Origin: Chromatium okenii
GTDB lineage: Bacteria > Pseudomonadota > Gammaproteobacteria > Chromatiales > Chromatiaceae
Length of the DNA stretch: 64,000 nt
Reading direction: 5' to 3'
Assembly: GCF_016583745.1 (NCBI RefSeq)
Contig: NZ_NRRQ01000002.1
Span: 62,001-126,000 of the forward strand
Shown: positions 53,782 to 63,291 of the stretch, piece by piece
Numbering within the stretch: position 1 is the first letter of the stretch
Layout: each line of letters opens with the position of its first letter
Notes under the pieces: generated by a model
Database searches by the model: none
Seen by the model: only the letters and a program-made list of their open reading frames with translations
Told to the model about the DNA's origin: nothing
Program-made: the position numbers and the translations under genes

Positions 53782-54579
53782 ATGACTATTGAGATGCAAA
53801 CTACTGATTTATTGACGATTGCTGGCAAAACCTATCATTCGCGGCTGTTGGTCGGCACCGGCAAATATAAGGATATGGACGAGACGGCGCGGGCGATTGC
53901 TGCGAGCGGCGCGGAAATCGTCACCATCGCGGTGCGCCGTACCAATATCGGGCAAACGCCCGGCGAGCCGAACATTCTCGACGTGCTGCCGCCGGAGCGG
54001 TACACGATTTTGCCGAACACGGCGGGCTGTTATGACGCGGAGACGGCGATTCGCACGTGTCGGCTGGCGCGGGAGCTGCTCGATGGGCACAACCTCGTCA
54101 AGCTGGAGGTGCTCGGCGATGAGAAGACGTTGTTTCCAGACGTGATTGCGACGCTGAAAGCCGCTGAGGTGTTGGTGAATGATGGGTTTAACATCATGGT
54201 TTACACCAACGATGATCCGATTATTGCCCGCGAATTGGAGGCGATTGGCTGCATCGTGATTATGCCGCTGGCAGCGCCGATTGGGTCGGGGCTGGGCATT
54301 CGTAACCCGTTGAATATCCGCACCATTGTTGAAAATGCCAAGGTGCCGGTGCTGGTTGATGCGGGCGTGGGCACGGCGTCGGATGCGGCAATTGCAATGG
54401 AATTGGGCTGCGACGGGGTGTTGATGAATACCGCGATTGCGGCAGCAAAACATCCGGTGTTGATGGCGAGTGCGATGCGCAAAGCGATTGAAGCTGGGCG
54501 CGAGGCGTATTTAGCCGGACGGATGCCTGCCAAACGCTTTGCTTCGGCGTCGTCGCCAGTTGACGGTTTGTTTTTTTAA
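53782..54579 (+). CDS. thiG: Thiazole synthase ThiG
   Basis: 265-aa TIM-barrel enzyme that builds the thiazole phosphate of thiamine from deoxyxylulose phosphate, dehydroglycine and ThiS thiocarboxylate. It shows the [11 protein letters not shown] start, the Schiff-base lysine in [16 protein letters not shown], and [11 protein letters not shown] and [11 protein letters not shown] phosphate-binding loops. Full length. The trmB start codon follows its stop directly. Confidence 0.96.
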   Translation: MTIEMQTTDLLTIAGKTYHSRLLVGTGKYKDMDETARAIAASGAEIVTIAVRRTNIGQTPGEPNILDVLPPERYTILPNTAGCYDAETAIRTCRLARELLDGHNLVKLEVLGDEKTLFPDVIATLKAAEVLVNDGFNIMVYTNDDPIIARELEAIGCIVIMPLAAPIGSGLGIRNPLNIRTIVENAKVPVLVDAGVGTASDAAIAMELGCDGVLMNTAIAAAKHPVLMASAMRKAIEAGREAYLAGRMPAKRFASASSPVDGLFF

Positions 54580-55317
54580 GTGCTTGAGCTGCCAGTGACT
54601 TCTGCTGATTCCACTCCGTTGCATCCGCGTCCGATCCGCAGTTTTGTGCTGCGGGAAGGGCGCTTGACCGTCGCGCAAGAACGCGCTTTTCGGGAACTGT
54701 GGTCGCGCTTTGGCGTGGAGTGGACGCCCGGCAAGGTGCTGGATTGGACGACGCTGTTTGAGCACGCGCAGCCGGTGACGGTGGAGATCGGTTTTGGGAA
54801 CGGCGAGTCGCTGGCGGCGATGGCGGCGGCGGCACCGGAGCGCAATTGGCTGGGAATTGAGGTGCATCGTCCTGGAATTGGGCATGTATTGCTGGAGATT
54901 GAGCGGTTGGGCTTGCGCAATCTGCGGGTGCTGCGCCACGACGCGGTGGCGGTGCTCAGTGAAGGCATTGCGCCGGCGAGTGTGGCGGCGGTGCAACTGT
55001 TTTTTCCTGATCCGTGGCCGAAACGGCGGCACCATAAACGGCGGATTCTCAGCCCGCAGTTGGTGGCAGTGCTGGCGCAAGTGCTGGAATCTGGAGGTAT
55101 TTTTCACGCTGCGACCGATTGGGAGCCTTATGCGGCGCAGATGTTGGAAACGCTTGATGCAGCGGCGTTGTGGTTTGAAAACACGGCTGGCGCGGGGCAT
55201 TTTGCACCGCGTCCGTCGTCGCGTCCGTTGACGCGCTTTGAGCAACGCGGCGAGCGGCTCGGTCATCCGGTGCGCGATGTAATTTTTCGGCGGCGGCTGG
55301 TGCAGGTAACGGGATGA
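54580..55317 (+). CDS. trmB: tRNA (guanine-46-N7)-methyltransferase
   Basis: 245-aa SAM-dependent enzyme methylating G46 in the tRNA variable loop. It has the VEIGFGNGESL SAM-binding motif, the HRPGIG loop, the family-specific FPDPWPKRRHHKRR and a C-terminal TRFEQRGERLGH. It starts with GTG immediately after thiG (no gap) and has a longer N-terminus than E. coli TrmB. The thiS-thiG-trmB order is common in beta- and gammaproteobacteria. Confidence 0.95.
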   Translation: MLELPVTSADSTPLHPRPIRSFVLREGRLTVAQERAFRELWSRFGVEWTPGKVLDWTTLFEHAQPVTVEIGFGNGESLAAMAAAAPERNWLGIEVHRPGIGHVLLEIERLGLRNLRVLRHDAVAVLSEGIAPASVAAVQLFFPDPWPKRRHHKRRILSPQLVAVLAQVLESGGIFHAATDWEPYAAQMLETLDAAALWFENTAGAGHFAPRPSSRPLTRFEQRGERLGHPVRDVIFRRRLVQVTG

Positions 55318-55682
55318 TTGTTTAGGTGATGGCGTGGCGGTGTCAGGTTTTTTTACAGCTACTCGTGACACGCTATTGTGCCGTAACTCACTCATTTAAC
55401 AACTAAAATAGTGCTAACGCACTGAAAAATTCGCAATTTTTGTACACGGAAGCGTCGTGTAACCTTTACAACGCCTTCTAATATAACTGACTGTTTATAT
55501 TGAATTTAACTGCAAACTGCTTCAGGCAAGTGTTGGAATTATTTACAGTGACATATCACGCACCCAGCAAAACGGCATAACCAGTTGATAAAGTAGATAT
55601 TTTATTTTTGGCAAACAAATTGCTCTTGTGCTTTTGTACGAAATAACTCGTATCACTCACTTTCCAATTTAAGGTATTGACC
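55318..55682. promoter_or_regulatory. AT-rich gap upstream of the second PEP-CTERM gene
   Basis: 365 bp without a convincing gene. It must contain the promoter of the following exoprotein. A GTGA-N4-TCAC palindrome at 55548-55559 and a short ACACG/CGTGT inverted repeat near 55444-55460 are visible; neither matches an operator I can name. Confidence 0.4.
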
Positions 55683-56264
55683 ATGAACAAGATTTTTTCT
55701 GCATTAGTTCTTTGTGCGGGTATTGTTGCAAGCGGTAGCGTGGCTGCGAGTATTTCCTATCCTAATCCGGGCACATATAACAACGTAGATTACAACTTCA
55801 CAGCAACCACTACTGGCGCTATCTCCGCCTATTTTTATTTTAGTGAAGCGCAAGCGAGTAGCACTATTAGTCTATTAGTGAACGGAGTTCAACTTGGTGC
55901 AACTGGTTTACCCAACCAGACCAGCACTATTGGTGATTCCATCCTTTTTGGTGACGTCACTGCTGGAGATACGCTGGTTTTTAGACTAAATACCAATTGG
56001 TATAGTGTAGGAAGTTGGTATTCTGACATGTCAATGAATGTTGACGGTTTGAATCACATCTATTCAACCAGCTTCGCTGGTGATGGCATTATTCCGGCTG
56101 GAACCTTGATAGGTTTTGAGGATCAGCCTAACGTAGCGCAAGGTGATTATAATGACCATGTGTTTGTATTTAGCAATGTGAGCACCTCCGTTCCAGAGCC
56201 CGGTACTTTTGCATTATTAGGTTTGGGTTTATTGGGCTTTGGCTTTTCCCGCCGCGCCAAATAA
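55683..56264 (+). CDS. PEP-CTERM exoprotein with DUF4114-like end
   Basis: 193-aa predicted secreted protein. It has a signal peptide (about 1-22, ending VAA-S) and a Thr/Ser-rich beta-strand region. A segment GTLIGFEDQPN...GDYNDHVFVF resembles the calcium-binding-like DUF4114 core. The C-terminal sorting signal is PEP, a hydrophobic helix, then RRAK. The ATG at 55683 with AAGG nearby is preferred over the TTG two codons earlier. Exosortase must be encoded elsewhere. It is followed by its own terminator, so it is monocistronic. Confidence 0.82.
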   Translation: MNKIFSALVLCAGIVASGSVAASISYPNPGTYNNVDYNFTATTTGAISAYFYFSEAQASSTISLLVNGVQLGATGLPNQTSTIGDSILFGDVTAGDTLVFRLNTNWYSVGSWYSDMSMNVDGLNHIYSTSFAGDGIIPAGTLIGFEDQPNVAQGDYNDHVFVFSNVSTSVPEPGTFALLGLGLLGFGFSRRAK

Positions 56265-56287
56265 CCGTTATTCACTTTTAGCAATAT

Positions 56288-56313
56288 ACAGCGCGGCGAC
56301 GCGCTGTTTTTTT
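56288..56313 (+). terminator. Rho-independent terminator of the PEP-CTERM gene
   Basis: 8-bp GC-rich stem (ACAGCGCG/CGCGCTGT), GCGA tetraloop, then a run of seven Ts. Confidence 0.92.
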
Positions 56314-56386
56314 GTCTGCTAGAAAAGCGTGATCTGAATCATCAAATGTTTAGGAATGACACGGTTGCGATACAAACTATTGATTT

Positions 56387-56430
56387 AGTTGTCAGTCACA
56401 ACGCTGTTTCTTACTAAAAACTAACAACTT
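56387..56430. repeat. Dispersed intergenic inverted repeat, copy 3 (inverted)
   Basis: The same core as at 4990-5055 and 46316-46423, but in the opposite orientation (AGTTGTCAGTCACAACGCTG). It is bounded by imperfect AGTTGTCAGT/AGTTGTTAGT arms and reaches into the stop codon region of the KpsS-like gene. Confidence 0.65.
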
Positions 56431-57743
56431 GTTTCAGCCGCAGCGATCACATCGCGCACCCGCTGCGCCAGTGCGCCGACCGACTCCGGCGCATGATCGC
56501 GCCAATGCCCTCGCACCAGCGCGTGGAAATACAGATAACGCAGATATTGCCCAATTAAGATGCGGTTTGGCGGTTGGGTCAACGCCCGCCGGAGCTGCGG
56601 CACCAGCTCGGCGCGACTGCGCACCGGATAGACCAGCTCCTCGCGGCAGTAAAAATTGTTGCCCAGCGTCACCACCGGCTTGCCAAACAGCAGCGCCTCC
56701 ACGCCAACGGTCGAATTGATCGTCACCACGCCTTGCGCTCGCGCCAGCAGCGGACGCACATCGCCACTGCTCACCCAAACAAGCGCCGGATGCGCGGTCG
56801 CCACCGCGTCGTAATCGGTTTTTTTCCGATCCGCCGGATGCAGCTTGACCACCAGCGCCAGCGTCGGATCCACCTCCCGCAGCGCCATTTCGAATTCCGC
56901 AATCGCCACCGCGAGCTGGTTGCCGTACAGCGGCGAGTGCAGCGTCAATTGGCTGTCGGCGACGACTTGCAGCGGAAACAGCACAAAACGCTCCGGCACC
57001 TGCGGCTGCGTGTCCCCAATGCGGCGATTGATCCGACGACGACGCGGGCGCTGCCACCAATCGCGCCACCCTTGCTGGAGATACGCCAGCAGCGACGGAC
57101 GCAAGCGCGGTGGCGGTGCGACCGGCGTAGCGCGACCGGCGCGATAGTCGGTCAGCATGGCGGCAAATTCCTGTTCTTGCGCAGCGGAATAGGTGCGAGC
57201 GGCGATGTCGGTTAAATTCAAAGTATTAAGCGATGAAAAAGCATTCACGCCCATCGGATCGAGTTGCAACGTGTGCGGCAAATAGCCGTTTTCAGCAAAT
57301 AACAGCGGGATGTTGTGTTGGTGTGCCCACTGTTGCGCCAGCGCCGCCGCCAAACCGGAGCCATTCCACAGAAAAATAGCTGTCGGTTGGGCGGTGGCGA
57401 GACAGTCAGCCAGCGCGTTTGCCAATTGCGTCACGGCTGGCGCTCGGGTTTGCACCAGCGCCCGTTCACTGCTGGCGCGTAATTGCGTGAGTAAATACTC
57501 GGAATCAAAGTGGAATTCTTTTTTGACACGCGGGGACTTTTTGAAAAGCGGTGCTTTTTTTTGAAAAGGCGCAATGAAAGCAGATTGCGGAACAACTGGA
57601 ATGTTTAATTGTCGCAGCAGGCTGCGGCTTTTAGGATGACGCGAAAAAAACAATGCGCGATATTCTGGCGTTAATTGCGCCGCCACTGCGACCAGAAATT
57701 GCACCAGTTGCGGTCCTGGATCAATGAACGCGATAGTTTTCAC
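56421..57743 (-). CDS. KpsS/LipB-like capsule polysaccharide transferase
   Basis: 440-aa cytosolic protein of the capsule-synthesis type. It has an N-terminal region with RALFFSRHPKSRSLL and a central IFLWNGSGLAAA. The C-terminal half has FPLQVVADSQLTLHSPL, VVKLHPADRK, the INSTVGVEALLFGKPVVTLG donor-site motif and a long final helix. KpsS and KpsC relatives add Kdo residues to a lipid as the base of group 2 capsules. The exact sugar is not deducible. No other capsule gene is adjacent. The gene is GC-rich except at its 5' end. Confidence 0.78.
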   Translation of the reverse strand: MKTIAFIDPGPQLVQFLVAVAAQLTPEYRALFFSRHPKSRSLLRQLNIPVVPQSAFIAPFQKKAPLFKKSPRVKKEFHFDSEYLLTQLRASSERALVQTRAPAVTQLANALADCLATAQPTAIFLWNGSGLAAALAQQWAHQHNIPLLFAENGYLPHTLQLDPMGVNAFSSLNTLNLTDIAARTYSAAQEQEFAAMLTDYRAGRATPVAPPPRLRPSLLAYLQQGWRDWWQRPRRRRINRRIGDTQPQVPERFVLFPLQVVADSQLTLHSPLYGNQLAVAIAEFEMALREVDPTLALVVKLHPADRKKTDYDAVATAHPALVWVSSGDVRPLLARAQGVVTINSTVGVEALLFGKPVVTLGNNFYCREELVYPVRSRAELVPQLRRALTQPPNRILIGQYLRYLYFHALVRGHWRDHAPESVGALAQRVRDVIAAAETSC

Positions 57744-57761
57744 GGGTGCTCAGTCCGATCT

Positions 57762-58868
57762 TTATTGAGATTCAGCGTTATCAACAGTGGGCACTGAATC
57801 GTCTTCTATGGAATGCACCGCTGGTAAAAATTCGGCAAACTCGATGCCGTACATTTCCCACAATGAAATAAACAACGAAGCAATCACAGGCCCAATAAAA
57901 ATACCCGGCAAGCCAAACATCACAATACCGCCCAAACTACTTAAAAAAATCAACAGCTCGTGCATTCGCGTATCTTTACCAACTAAAATTGGACGCAGCA
58001 CGTTATCCAAACTGCCAACGACTAATCCACAAAATAATGCCAAACTAATTCCCGTCGCCCAATGTCCCTGCACGAATAAAATAATAAAAGCTGGAATCCA
58101 CACCAAAGCGGCACCCACGTTGGGAATCGCCGCTAATAACGCCATCACTGATCCCCAAAATACCGAATTAGGAATTCCCGCCACTGCAAACGCAATTCCT
58201 GCTAACGCCCCTTGCAACAATCCAATCAACAACGATCCTTTTAAGGTGGCGCGAGTCACCGAAGTAAACTTCGCTAACATCATGCGTTCTTCAGAAGTTT
58301 TTAGCGGCAAATAATACAGAAATTTTTCCACTAACTGAATGCCGTCCATTTGTAAAAAATACATGCTATACAAAAAGACAAAGCCCATAAAAATAAAGTT
58401 AGCGGTGCCCAAAGTCACCGAAGACACCCACTCCACCAACAAGCGACTCATTACCGTTGCTAATGATCCAGCTTGTTGAATCACTTGCGTTTGATTGATC
58501 CGCAATTCTTCATAAAACGGAATGCGCTGCAAATACGCATCAAGTCGCACCGGATCGCTGACCAGATCGCGGAACCACAGCGTAATCATTTGACTCACAT
58601 CCAGCGCCTGCCCGATTAAAACCCCAATTAACAGAATCAAGGGAATTAAAATCACAACCGCAATCACAAGGATTGTCGCTAATGAAGCGAAACGCCTCCG
58701 TCCTTTTAATAATAGCGTGAAGCGCAGAAACAGTGGATGCGCTAAAGCACTAAATAAACCAGCCAGAAACAGCGCCATTAAAAACTGCTGAATCATGGTA
58801 AAAAATAGCGCCGAAATGCCCAGCGCCATCATTAAAACAACGGATTTGTTAATGGCGTCTTGTGTCAT
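57762..58868 (-). CDS. AI-2E family transporter (PerM/YdiK-like)
   Basis: 368-aa inner-membrane protein with seven to eight hydrophobic segments and a large loop near residues 95-160 (MITLWFRDLV...). The family motif region GIPNSVFWGSVMALLAAIPNVGAALVWIP is clear, followed by PILVGKDTRMHELLIFLSSLGG and GLPGIFIGPVIASLF. Members include exporters of autoinducer 2 and Na+/H+ antiporters; substrate here is unknown. It ends 18 bp before the KpsS-like start. Confidence 0.9.
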   Translation of the reverse strand: MTQDAINKSVVLMMALGISALFFTMIQQFLMALFLAGLFSALAHPLFLRFTLLLKGRRRFASLATILVIAVVILIPLILLIGVLIGQALDVSQMITLWFRDLVSDPVRLDAYLQRIPFYEELRINQTQVIQQAGSLATVMSRLLVEWVSSVTLGTANFIFMGFVFLYSMYFLQMDGIQLVEKFLYYLPLKTSEERMMLAKFTSVTRATLKGSLLIGLLQGALAGIAFAVAGIPNSVFWGSVMALLAAIPNVGAALVWIPAFIILFVQGHWATGISLALFCGLVVGSLDNVLRPILVGKDTRMHELLIFLSSLGGIVMFGLPGIFIGPVIASLFISLWEMYGIEFAEFLPAVHSIEDDSVPTVDNAESQ

Positions 58869-58960
58869 AAAGCATCCGCAAATTGTGCTGTGTTACCGCT
58901 GCTGCCGCGCATTCAAACGTCAACAGCAGCGATACAGTATTCAATAACACTGATGAGCAG

Positions 58961-60361
58961 TTAATGCCCACTACCTTTTAGCGCGTTATTCATTCCATCA
59001 ATGGTATCTTTTGCATCGCCAAACACCAGTGACGTATTATCTTGATAAAACAGCAAATTATCCACGCCAGAATAGCCGGGACGCATCGACCGCTTGAGAA
59101 AATACACCTGCCGCGCTCGCCCTGCTTCTAAAATTGGCATTCCATAAATTGGGCTGCTTTTATCTTCTTTTGCAGCCGGATTCACAACATCATTCGCACC
59201 AACAACTAAGACCACATCAGTGCTGGGGAATTCAGGATTGATCTCATCCATTTCCAACACGCGGTCATAAGGAATATCCGCTTCTGCCAATAATACGTTC
59301 ATGTGTCCGGGCATTCGTCCCGCTACCGGATGAATTGCAAACTTGACCTCAACGCCTCGCGCTTCTAACAATTCCATCAATTCTTTTAATGAATGCTGTG
59401 CTTGCGCAACCGCCATGCCATAACCGGGCACAATAATCACGCGATTCGCATCTTCCATCCAATACACAGCATCTTCAATTGCAGCGGATTTAACGCCCTT
59501 TTCTGCGGCTTGCGCTCCCGCACTGGCACCGCTATTACCATCAGAACCAAAGCCGCCAAACACGACATTGATAATCGAGCGATTCATCGCTTTACACATA
59601 ATGAATGACAGAATTGCACCGGAGCAGCCCACTAATGCGCCGATAATAATTAACAGGTCATTGTGCAAGGTAAAGCCAGTTGCTGCTGCTGCCCAGCCTG
59701 AATAGCTGTTGAGCATGGAAATAATCACTGGCATATCCGCGCCACCAATCGGAATAATCAGGGTGACGCCGAGCGTTAATGCCAGCATCGTCATTAACAG
59801 CAGCGCCAAAATACTGCCACTCATGGCGAAATACACTGCCAGCGCAATCGTTGCCAATGCTAATACCGCATTTAATAGATGTTGCCCCGCAAATTTCACT
59901 GGTGCGCCAGTGAGTAAGCCTTGCAATTTACCGAATGCAATAATGGAGCCGGTGAAAGTAATCGCGCCAATGACCACGCCCGCAGAAATCTCGCCCATTA
60001 ACACTGCATTGAGTAAGCCGGCGTCTTGTTTGTGTAAAAAGGTGCCAATACCAACCAATACCGCTGCTAAACCTACAAAGCTATGCAGTGCGGCGACCAA
60101 TTGCGGCATCGCGGTCATTTGAATGCGCAGCGCGACAATAACGCCAATGACTGCGCCACCGGCAATTCCCGCAATAATAAATCCATACGCTTGAACATCG
60201 CGCCCTAATAAGGTCGCAACAATAGCAAGCAACATTCCGAGCATGGCGTATAGATTGCCGCGCCGCGCCGTTGACGGGTGTGTTAAGCCTTTTAAGCCTA
60301 AAATAAACAGCACGGCAGCGACTAAATACGCCAGCGCCTGATGATTAACGGTGAATTCCAT
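58961..60361 (-). CDS. pntB: NAD(P) transhydrogenase subunit beta
   Basis: 466-aa proton-translocating transhydrogenase subunit. Eight to nine membrane helices (about 1-280) are followed by the NADP-binding domain III, with the GYGMAVAQAQ fingerprint and VVLVGANDVVNPAA. The ATG at 60359-60361 has AAGGA nine bases upstream. Last gene of a three-gene operon; together the subunits use the proton gradient to reduce NADP+ with NADH. Confidence 0.95.
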   Translation of the reverse strand: MEFTVNHQALAYLVAAVLFILGLKGLTHPSTARRGNLYAMLGMLLAIVATLLGRDVQAYGFIIAGIAGGAVIGVIVALRIQMTAMPQLVAALHSFVGLAAVLVGIGTFLHKQDAGLLNAVLMGEISAGVVIGAITFTGSIIAFGKLQGLLTGAPVKFAGQHLLNAVLALATIALAVYFAMSGSILALLLMTMLALTLGVTLIIPIGGADMPVIISMLNSYSGWAAAATGFTLHNDLLIIIGALVGCSGAILSFIMCKAMNRSIINVVFGGFGSDGNSGASAGAQAAEKGVKSAAIEDAVYWMEDANRVIIVPGYGMAVAQAQHSLKELMELLEARGVEVKFAIHPVAGRMPGHMNVLLAEADIPYDRVLEMDEINPEFPSTDVVLVVGANDVVNPAAKEDKSSPIYGMPILEAGRARQVYFLKRSMRPGYSGVDNLLFYQDNTSLVFGDAKDTIDGMNNALKGSGH

Positions 60362-60373
60362 GATGCGCAATCC

Positions 60374-60670
60374 TTACTTTTTCTTTTTGAACATGGAGAG
60401 CATCCGGTGCGTGACCAGAAAGCCGCCAAAAACGTTGATTGATGCCAGTAATACCGCAATAAAACCAATCAGTTGCACTAAAATCCCTGCATTCGGATCA
60501 CCAGCAACTAAAAGAGCACCAATCAATACGATGCCGGAAATGGCGTTTGTTAATGCGACCAGTGGCGTGTGCAGCGAGGGAGTGACGCCCCACACCACCC
60601 AATAACCAATAAAACAGGCGAGTACGAATACATATAACGCAATAATTGAGGGATCAATCATTTCTGGCAT
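60374..60670 (-). CDS. NAD(P) transhydrogenase, small membrane subunit alpha-2
   Basis: 98-aa membrane protein with three hydrophobic helices and a Lys-rich C-terminus. It corresponds to the C-terminal membrane part of enterobacterial PntA, here a separate gene as in Rhodospirillum-type transhydrogenases. It shows the [20 protein letters not shown] and [11 protein letters not shown] motifs. It lies between the alpha-1 and beta genes with short gaps (44 and 12 bp). Confidence 0.94.
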   Translation of the reverse strand: MPEMIDPSIIALYVFVLACFIGYWVVWGVTPSLHTPLVALTNAISGIVLIGALLVAGDPNAGILVQLIGFIAVLLASINVFGGFLVTHRMLSMFKKKK

Positions 60671-60714
60671 GAAGAATTCCTTGAAACAGGTGGCAGAAAA
60701 AAGGACTTGAATCG

Positions 60715-61809
60715 TTATGCAGCAGTGATTAACATCGCCGCAGTGATGTCGTCCTGCATTAACTCTTTTAATTGCGGTTTGGCGCTATCTGTTTGGAACA
60801 TTATCTCAATGAGATTAAACAGATTGCGGGCATAAAAAGCACTGGCATCTGCTGGAACTAAGGCAGGAAAATTGGTAATTCCTACAATGGTCACACCGCG
60901 ATGTTCTATCACTTCATTGGCTACCGTTAATGGACAATTGCCGCCATTTGCCGCCGCTAAATCAATAATGACTGAACCGGGACGCATCCGCTCAACCACT
61001 GCCGCCGTCACCAAGACCGGCGCGGGACGGCACGGAATCAGCGCGGTAGTGATGATGACGTGCGCTTTCGCCAGCTCGTCACCGAGCGCAAGCTGTTGAA
61101 TAACCTTGGCTTCTGCTGACAATTCACGCGCATAACCGCCTTCACCCGCGCCACTTTCGCCCAGATTCAGCGTGATCGGTTTCGCCCCGAGCGAGCGAAT
61201 CTGCTCGGCAGTTTCCGGTCGCACATCATAGGCATAGACATCCGCGCCCAAGCGTCGCGCCGTCGCAATCGCCTGCAAACCGGCGACACCTGCGCCCAAA
61301 ACCACCACCCGCGCCGGTTTTGCCGCGCCGGCCGAGGTCATCATCATCGGAAAAAAGCGCCCGTAGCGCGTCGCCGCCTCCAACGTCGCCCGATAACCGG
61401 CGAGATTGCTTTGCGACGACAGCGCGTCCATCGACTGTGCCCGCGAGGTGCGCGGCATCCGTTCCATGCCGAGAACGCGCAGGTTTTTGGTCAACATTGC
61501 CGTCAAAATCTCATCTGCGCCGCAGGTTTCCAGCAGCCCGATAAACAGCCCACCGTCGCGCATTGCCGCGACCTCATCCGCCGTCGGGCGACGAACTTTT
61601 AGCACTAAATCAACGTCATATGCGCCAGCGCGGTCGGTCAACTGTGCGCCAACTTGGGCATAATCCGCGTCAGGATACCCAGCGCGGACGCCCGCTCCGG
61701 CTTCAATCTGCACAGTAAACCCTTTACCAATCAATTTCTTAGCGATTTCTGGCGTCATCGCCACTCGCGTCTCACCAGACAGCGTTTCGCGGGGAATTCC
61801 GATATTCAT
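60715..61809 (-). CDS. NAD(P) transhydrogenase subunit alpha-1
   Basis: 364-aa soluble NAD-binding domain I. It starts [20 protein letters not shown], which is shared with alanine dehydrogenase. It has the [22 protein letters not shown] loop and a Rossmann [18 protein letters not shown] fingerprint. The ATG at 61807-61809 gives the canonical start; the frame extends 28 codons upstream without support. First gene of the split transhydrogenase operon. Confidence 0.95.
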   Translation of the reverse strand: MNIGIPRETLSGETRVAMTPEIAKKLIGKGFTVQIEAGAGVRAGYPDADYAQVGAQLTDRAGAYDVDLVLKVRRPTADEVAAMRDGGLFIGLLETCGADEILTAMLTKNLRVLGMERMPRTSRAQSMDALSSQSNLAGYRATLEAATRYGRFFPMMMTSAGAAKPARVVVLGAGVAGLQAIATARRLGADVYAYDVRPETAEQIRSLGAKPITLNLGESGAGEGGYARELSAEAKVIQQLALGDELAKAHVIITTALIPCRPAPVLVTAAVVERMRPGSVIIDLAAANGGNCPLTVANEVIEHRGVTIVGITNFPALVPADASAFYARNLFNLIEIMFQTDSAKPQLKELMQDDITAAMLITAA

Positions 61810-62109
61810 CTGAGCAACATCCTTAGGTGCAGTATCGCCACCGACAAGCGGCGAAATCGGTTCATTATCAGGGGCGCTCGCCGTTGCTCGCAACTGAATG
61901 CGTCGTTAATAGCGATAATGGCGAAAACGATGGTAATAAAAAACACAAAATTGAAGCTGCTATGTACTGTAGCGCGTTTGGTAATAATGCTAAAGAATAG
62001 CGTAAAACATGGCGCACTGAAAAGCAACCATTTTAACTGCTTGACGTATTCAGTAAAATCCGGCAAGGTTATTGATAATGCAGTATCCAATACGCTATGA
62101 GAAAAACAC

Positions 62110-62766
62110 ATGAGTAATGAGATTGAACTCACTTGGCACCAGCAGCAGGTGTCGCGTTCACACCGTGAAACGCAATATGGACATAAAGGCTGCGTGATTT
62201 GGTTAACCGGTTTAAGTGGTTCTGGAAAAAGCACCATTGCCAATCATCTTGATCTGGCGTTATGTGAGCGCGGTATTCACAGTGCCGTATTAGATGGCGA
62301 CAATGTGCGCCATACGTTAAATGCTGCTCCGAATCTGTTACGCGCAATACATGGCGATGAATTTGCACAACGCTTTGGGCTGGGTTTTTCTGCAATTGAC
62401 CGCGAGGAAAATATCCGCCGCATTGGTGCAGTGGCACAATTGTTTGCAGAAGCGGGTTTGATTGTCATCACCGCATTTATTAGCCCTTATCGACGGGATC
62501 GGGATTTAATTCGGCACGCCATGCCGTCCGGTGATTTTATTGAGGTGTTTATTGATACGCCATTGGCAGTCTGTGAACGCCGCGATCCCAAAGGGTTATA
62601 CAAAAAAGCGCGGGCGGGTGAATTAAAAGGCTTTACTGGCATTGATGATCCTTATGAAACGCCATTGATACCAGAATTAACGTTGAATGCAGATGAACAA
62701 GCGCCAGAATTGTTGGCTGCTACGGTGATGGCGTATCTGCAAACGCAGGGCATCATTCAGAATTAA
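62110..62766 (+). CDS. cysC: Adenylylsulfate kinase
   Basis: 218-aa APS kinase that phosphorylates adenylylsulfate to PAPS in assimilatory sulfate activation. Walker A GLSGSGKST is near residue 39, followed by DGDNVRHTLN and the phosphoryl-intermediate serine region FISPYRRDRD. GLYKKARAGELKGFTGIDDPYE forms the lid. It is slightly longer than typical (about 200 aa). No cysD/cysN is next to it; it stands alone, divergent from the transhydrogenase operon. Confidence 0.94.
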   Translation: MSNEIELTWHQQQVSRSHRETQYGHKGCVIWLTGLSGSGKSTIANHLDLALCERGIHSAVLDGDNVRHTLNAAPNLLRAIHGDEFAQRFGLGFSAIDREENIRRIGAVAQLFAEAGLIVITAFISPYRRDRDLIRHAMPSGDFIEVFIDTPLAVCERRDPKGLYKKARAGELKGFTGIDDPYETPLIPELTLNADEQAPELLAATVMAYLQTQGIIQN

Positions 62767-62796
62767 AATATTCACTATTGAAGAGGATGGCTGAAG

Positions 62797-63233
62797 ATGG
62801 CAAGTGCTGACCAACATGACCATTATGCTTGGTTATTAGACACTGCGGCACTCATTCGCGCTGGGCGTTTTGAAGGACTTGATACTGCGCAAATTGCCGA
62901 GGAACTTGTATGGGTGCCAACACTGCGCGGGAATTGGAAAATTGCTTAGGTGTGCTATTCGCACATCTCTTAAAGTGGCGTTATCAATCCGTGCAACGCG
63001 GTGCGAGTTGGGAAACCACGATTAAAGAACAGCGCCAGCGCATTGCCCGCTTGTTGAGAAAAAATCCCAGCCTTGAAGCGCAGTTAGCAGAAATTGCTGA
63101 CGATGCTTATAGCGATGCGCGTTTCATTGCTCGCCGTGAAACTGGACTTCCTGAAGCAGTTTTTCCAATGGTGAATCCTTTCACTTGGGAACACACTCTG
63201 AGCGATTTTTGGCCAGAAGCAATAGTGGAATAA
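62797..63233 (+). pseudogene. DUF29 family gene with an internal frameshift
   Basis: The reading frame from ATG 62797 gives a typical DUF29 N-terminus (YAWLLDTAALIRAGRFEGLDTAQIAEEL), then leaves the family and stops at 62947-62949. The rest of the domain (GANTARELENCLGVLFAHLLKW, SWETTIKEQRQRI, NPSLEAQL) continues in the +2 frame from about 62910 to 63233. One base is missing (or two are extra) around 62905-62910. Either the gene is broken, the base is a sequencing error, or decoding slips. DUF29 proteins are of unknown function and are frequent in filamentous and mat-forming bacteria. Confidence 0.85.
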
Positions 63234-63248
63234 TCGGTGTTTTTAATC

Positions 63249-63282
63249 ACTGCTCCGCTGCTAAAACAACGGAGCAGTTTTA
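63249..63282. terminator. Bidirectional terminator between DUF29 and DUF2333 genes
   Basis: 9-bp stem (ACTGCTCCG/CGGAGCAGT) with a 12-nt loop and T-rich flanks on both strands, between two convergent genes. Confidence 0.8.
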
Positions 63283-63291
63283 GCAACTCAA

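Noticed and set aside
55548-55559. CRP-like palindrome upstream of the PEP-CTERM gene
   Set aside because: The half-sites GTGA and TCAC are separated by four bases, not the six needed for a CRP site; kept only as an unexplained palindrome.
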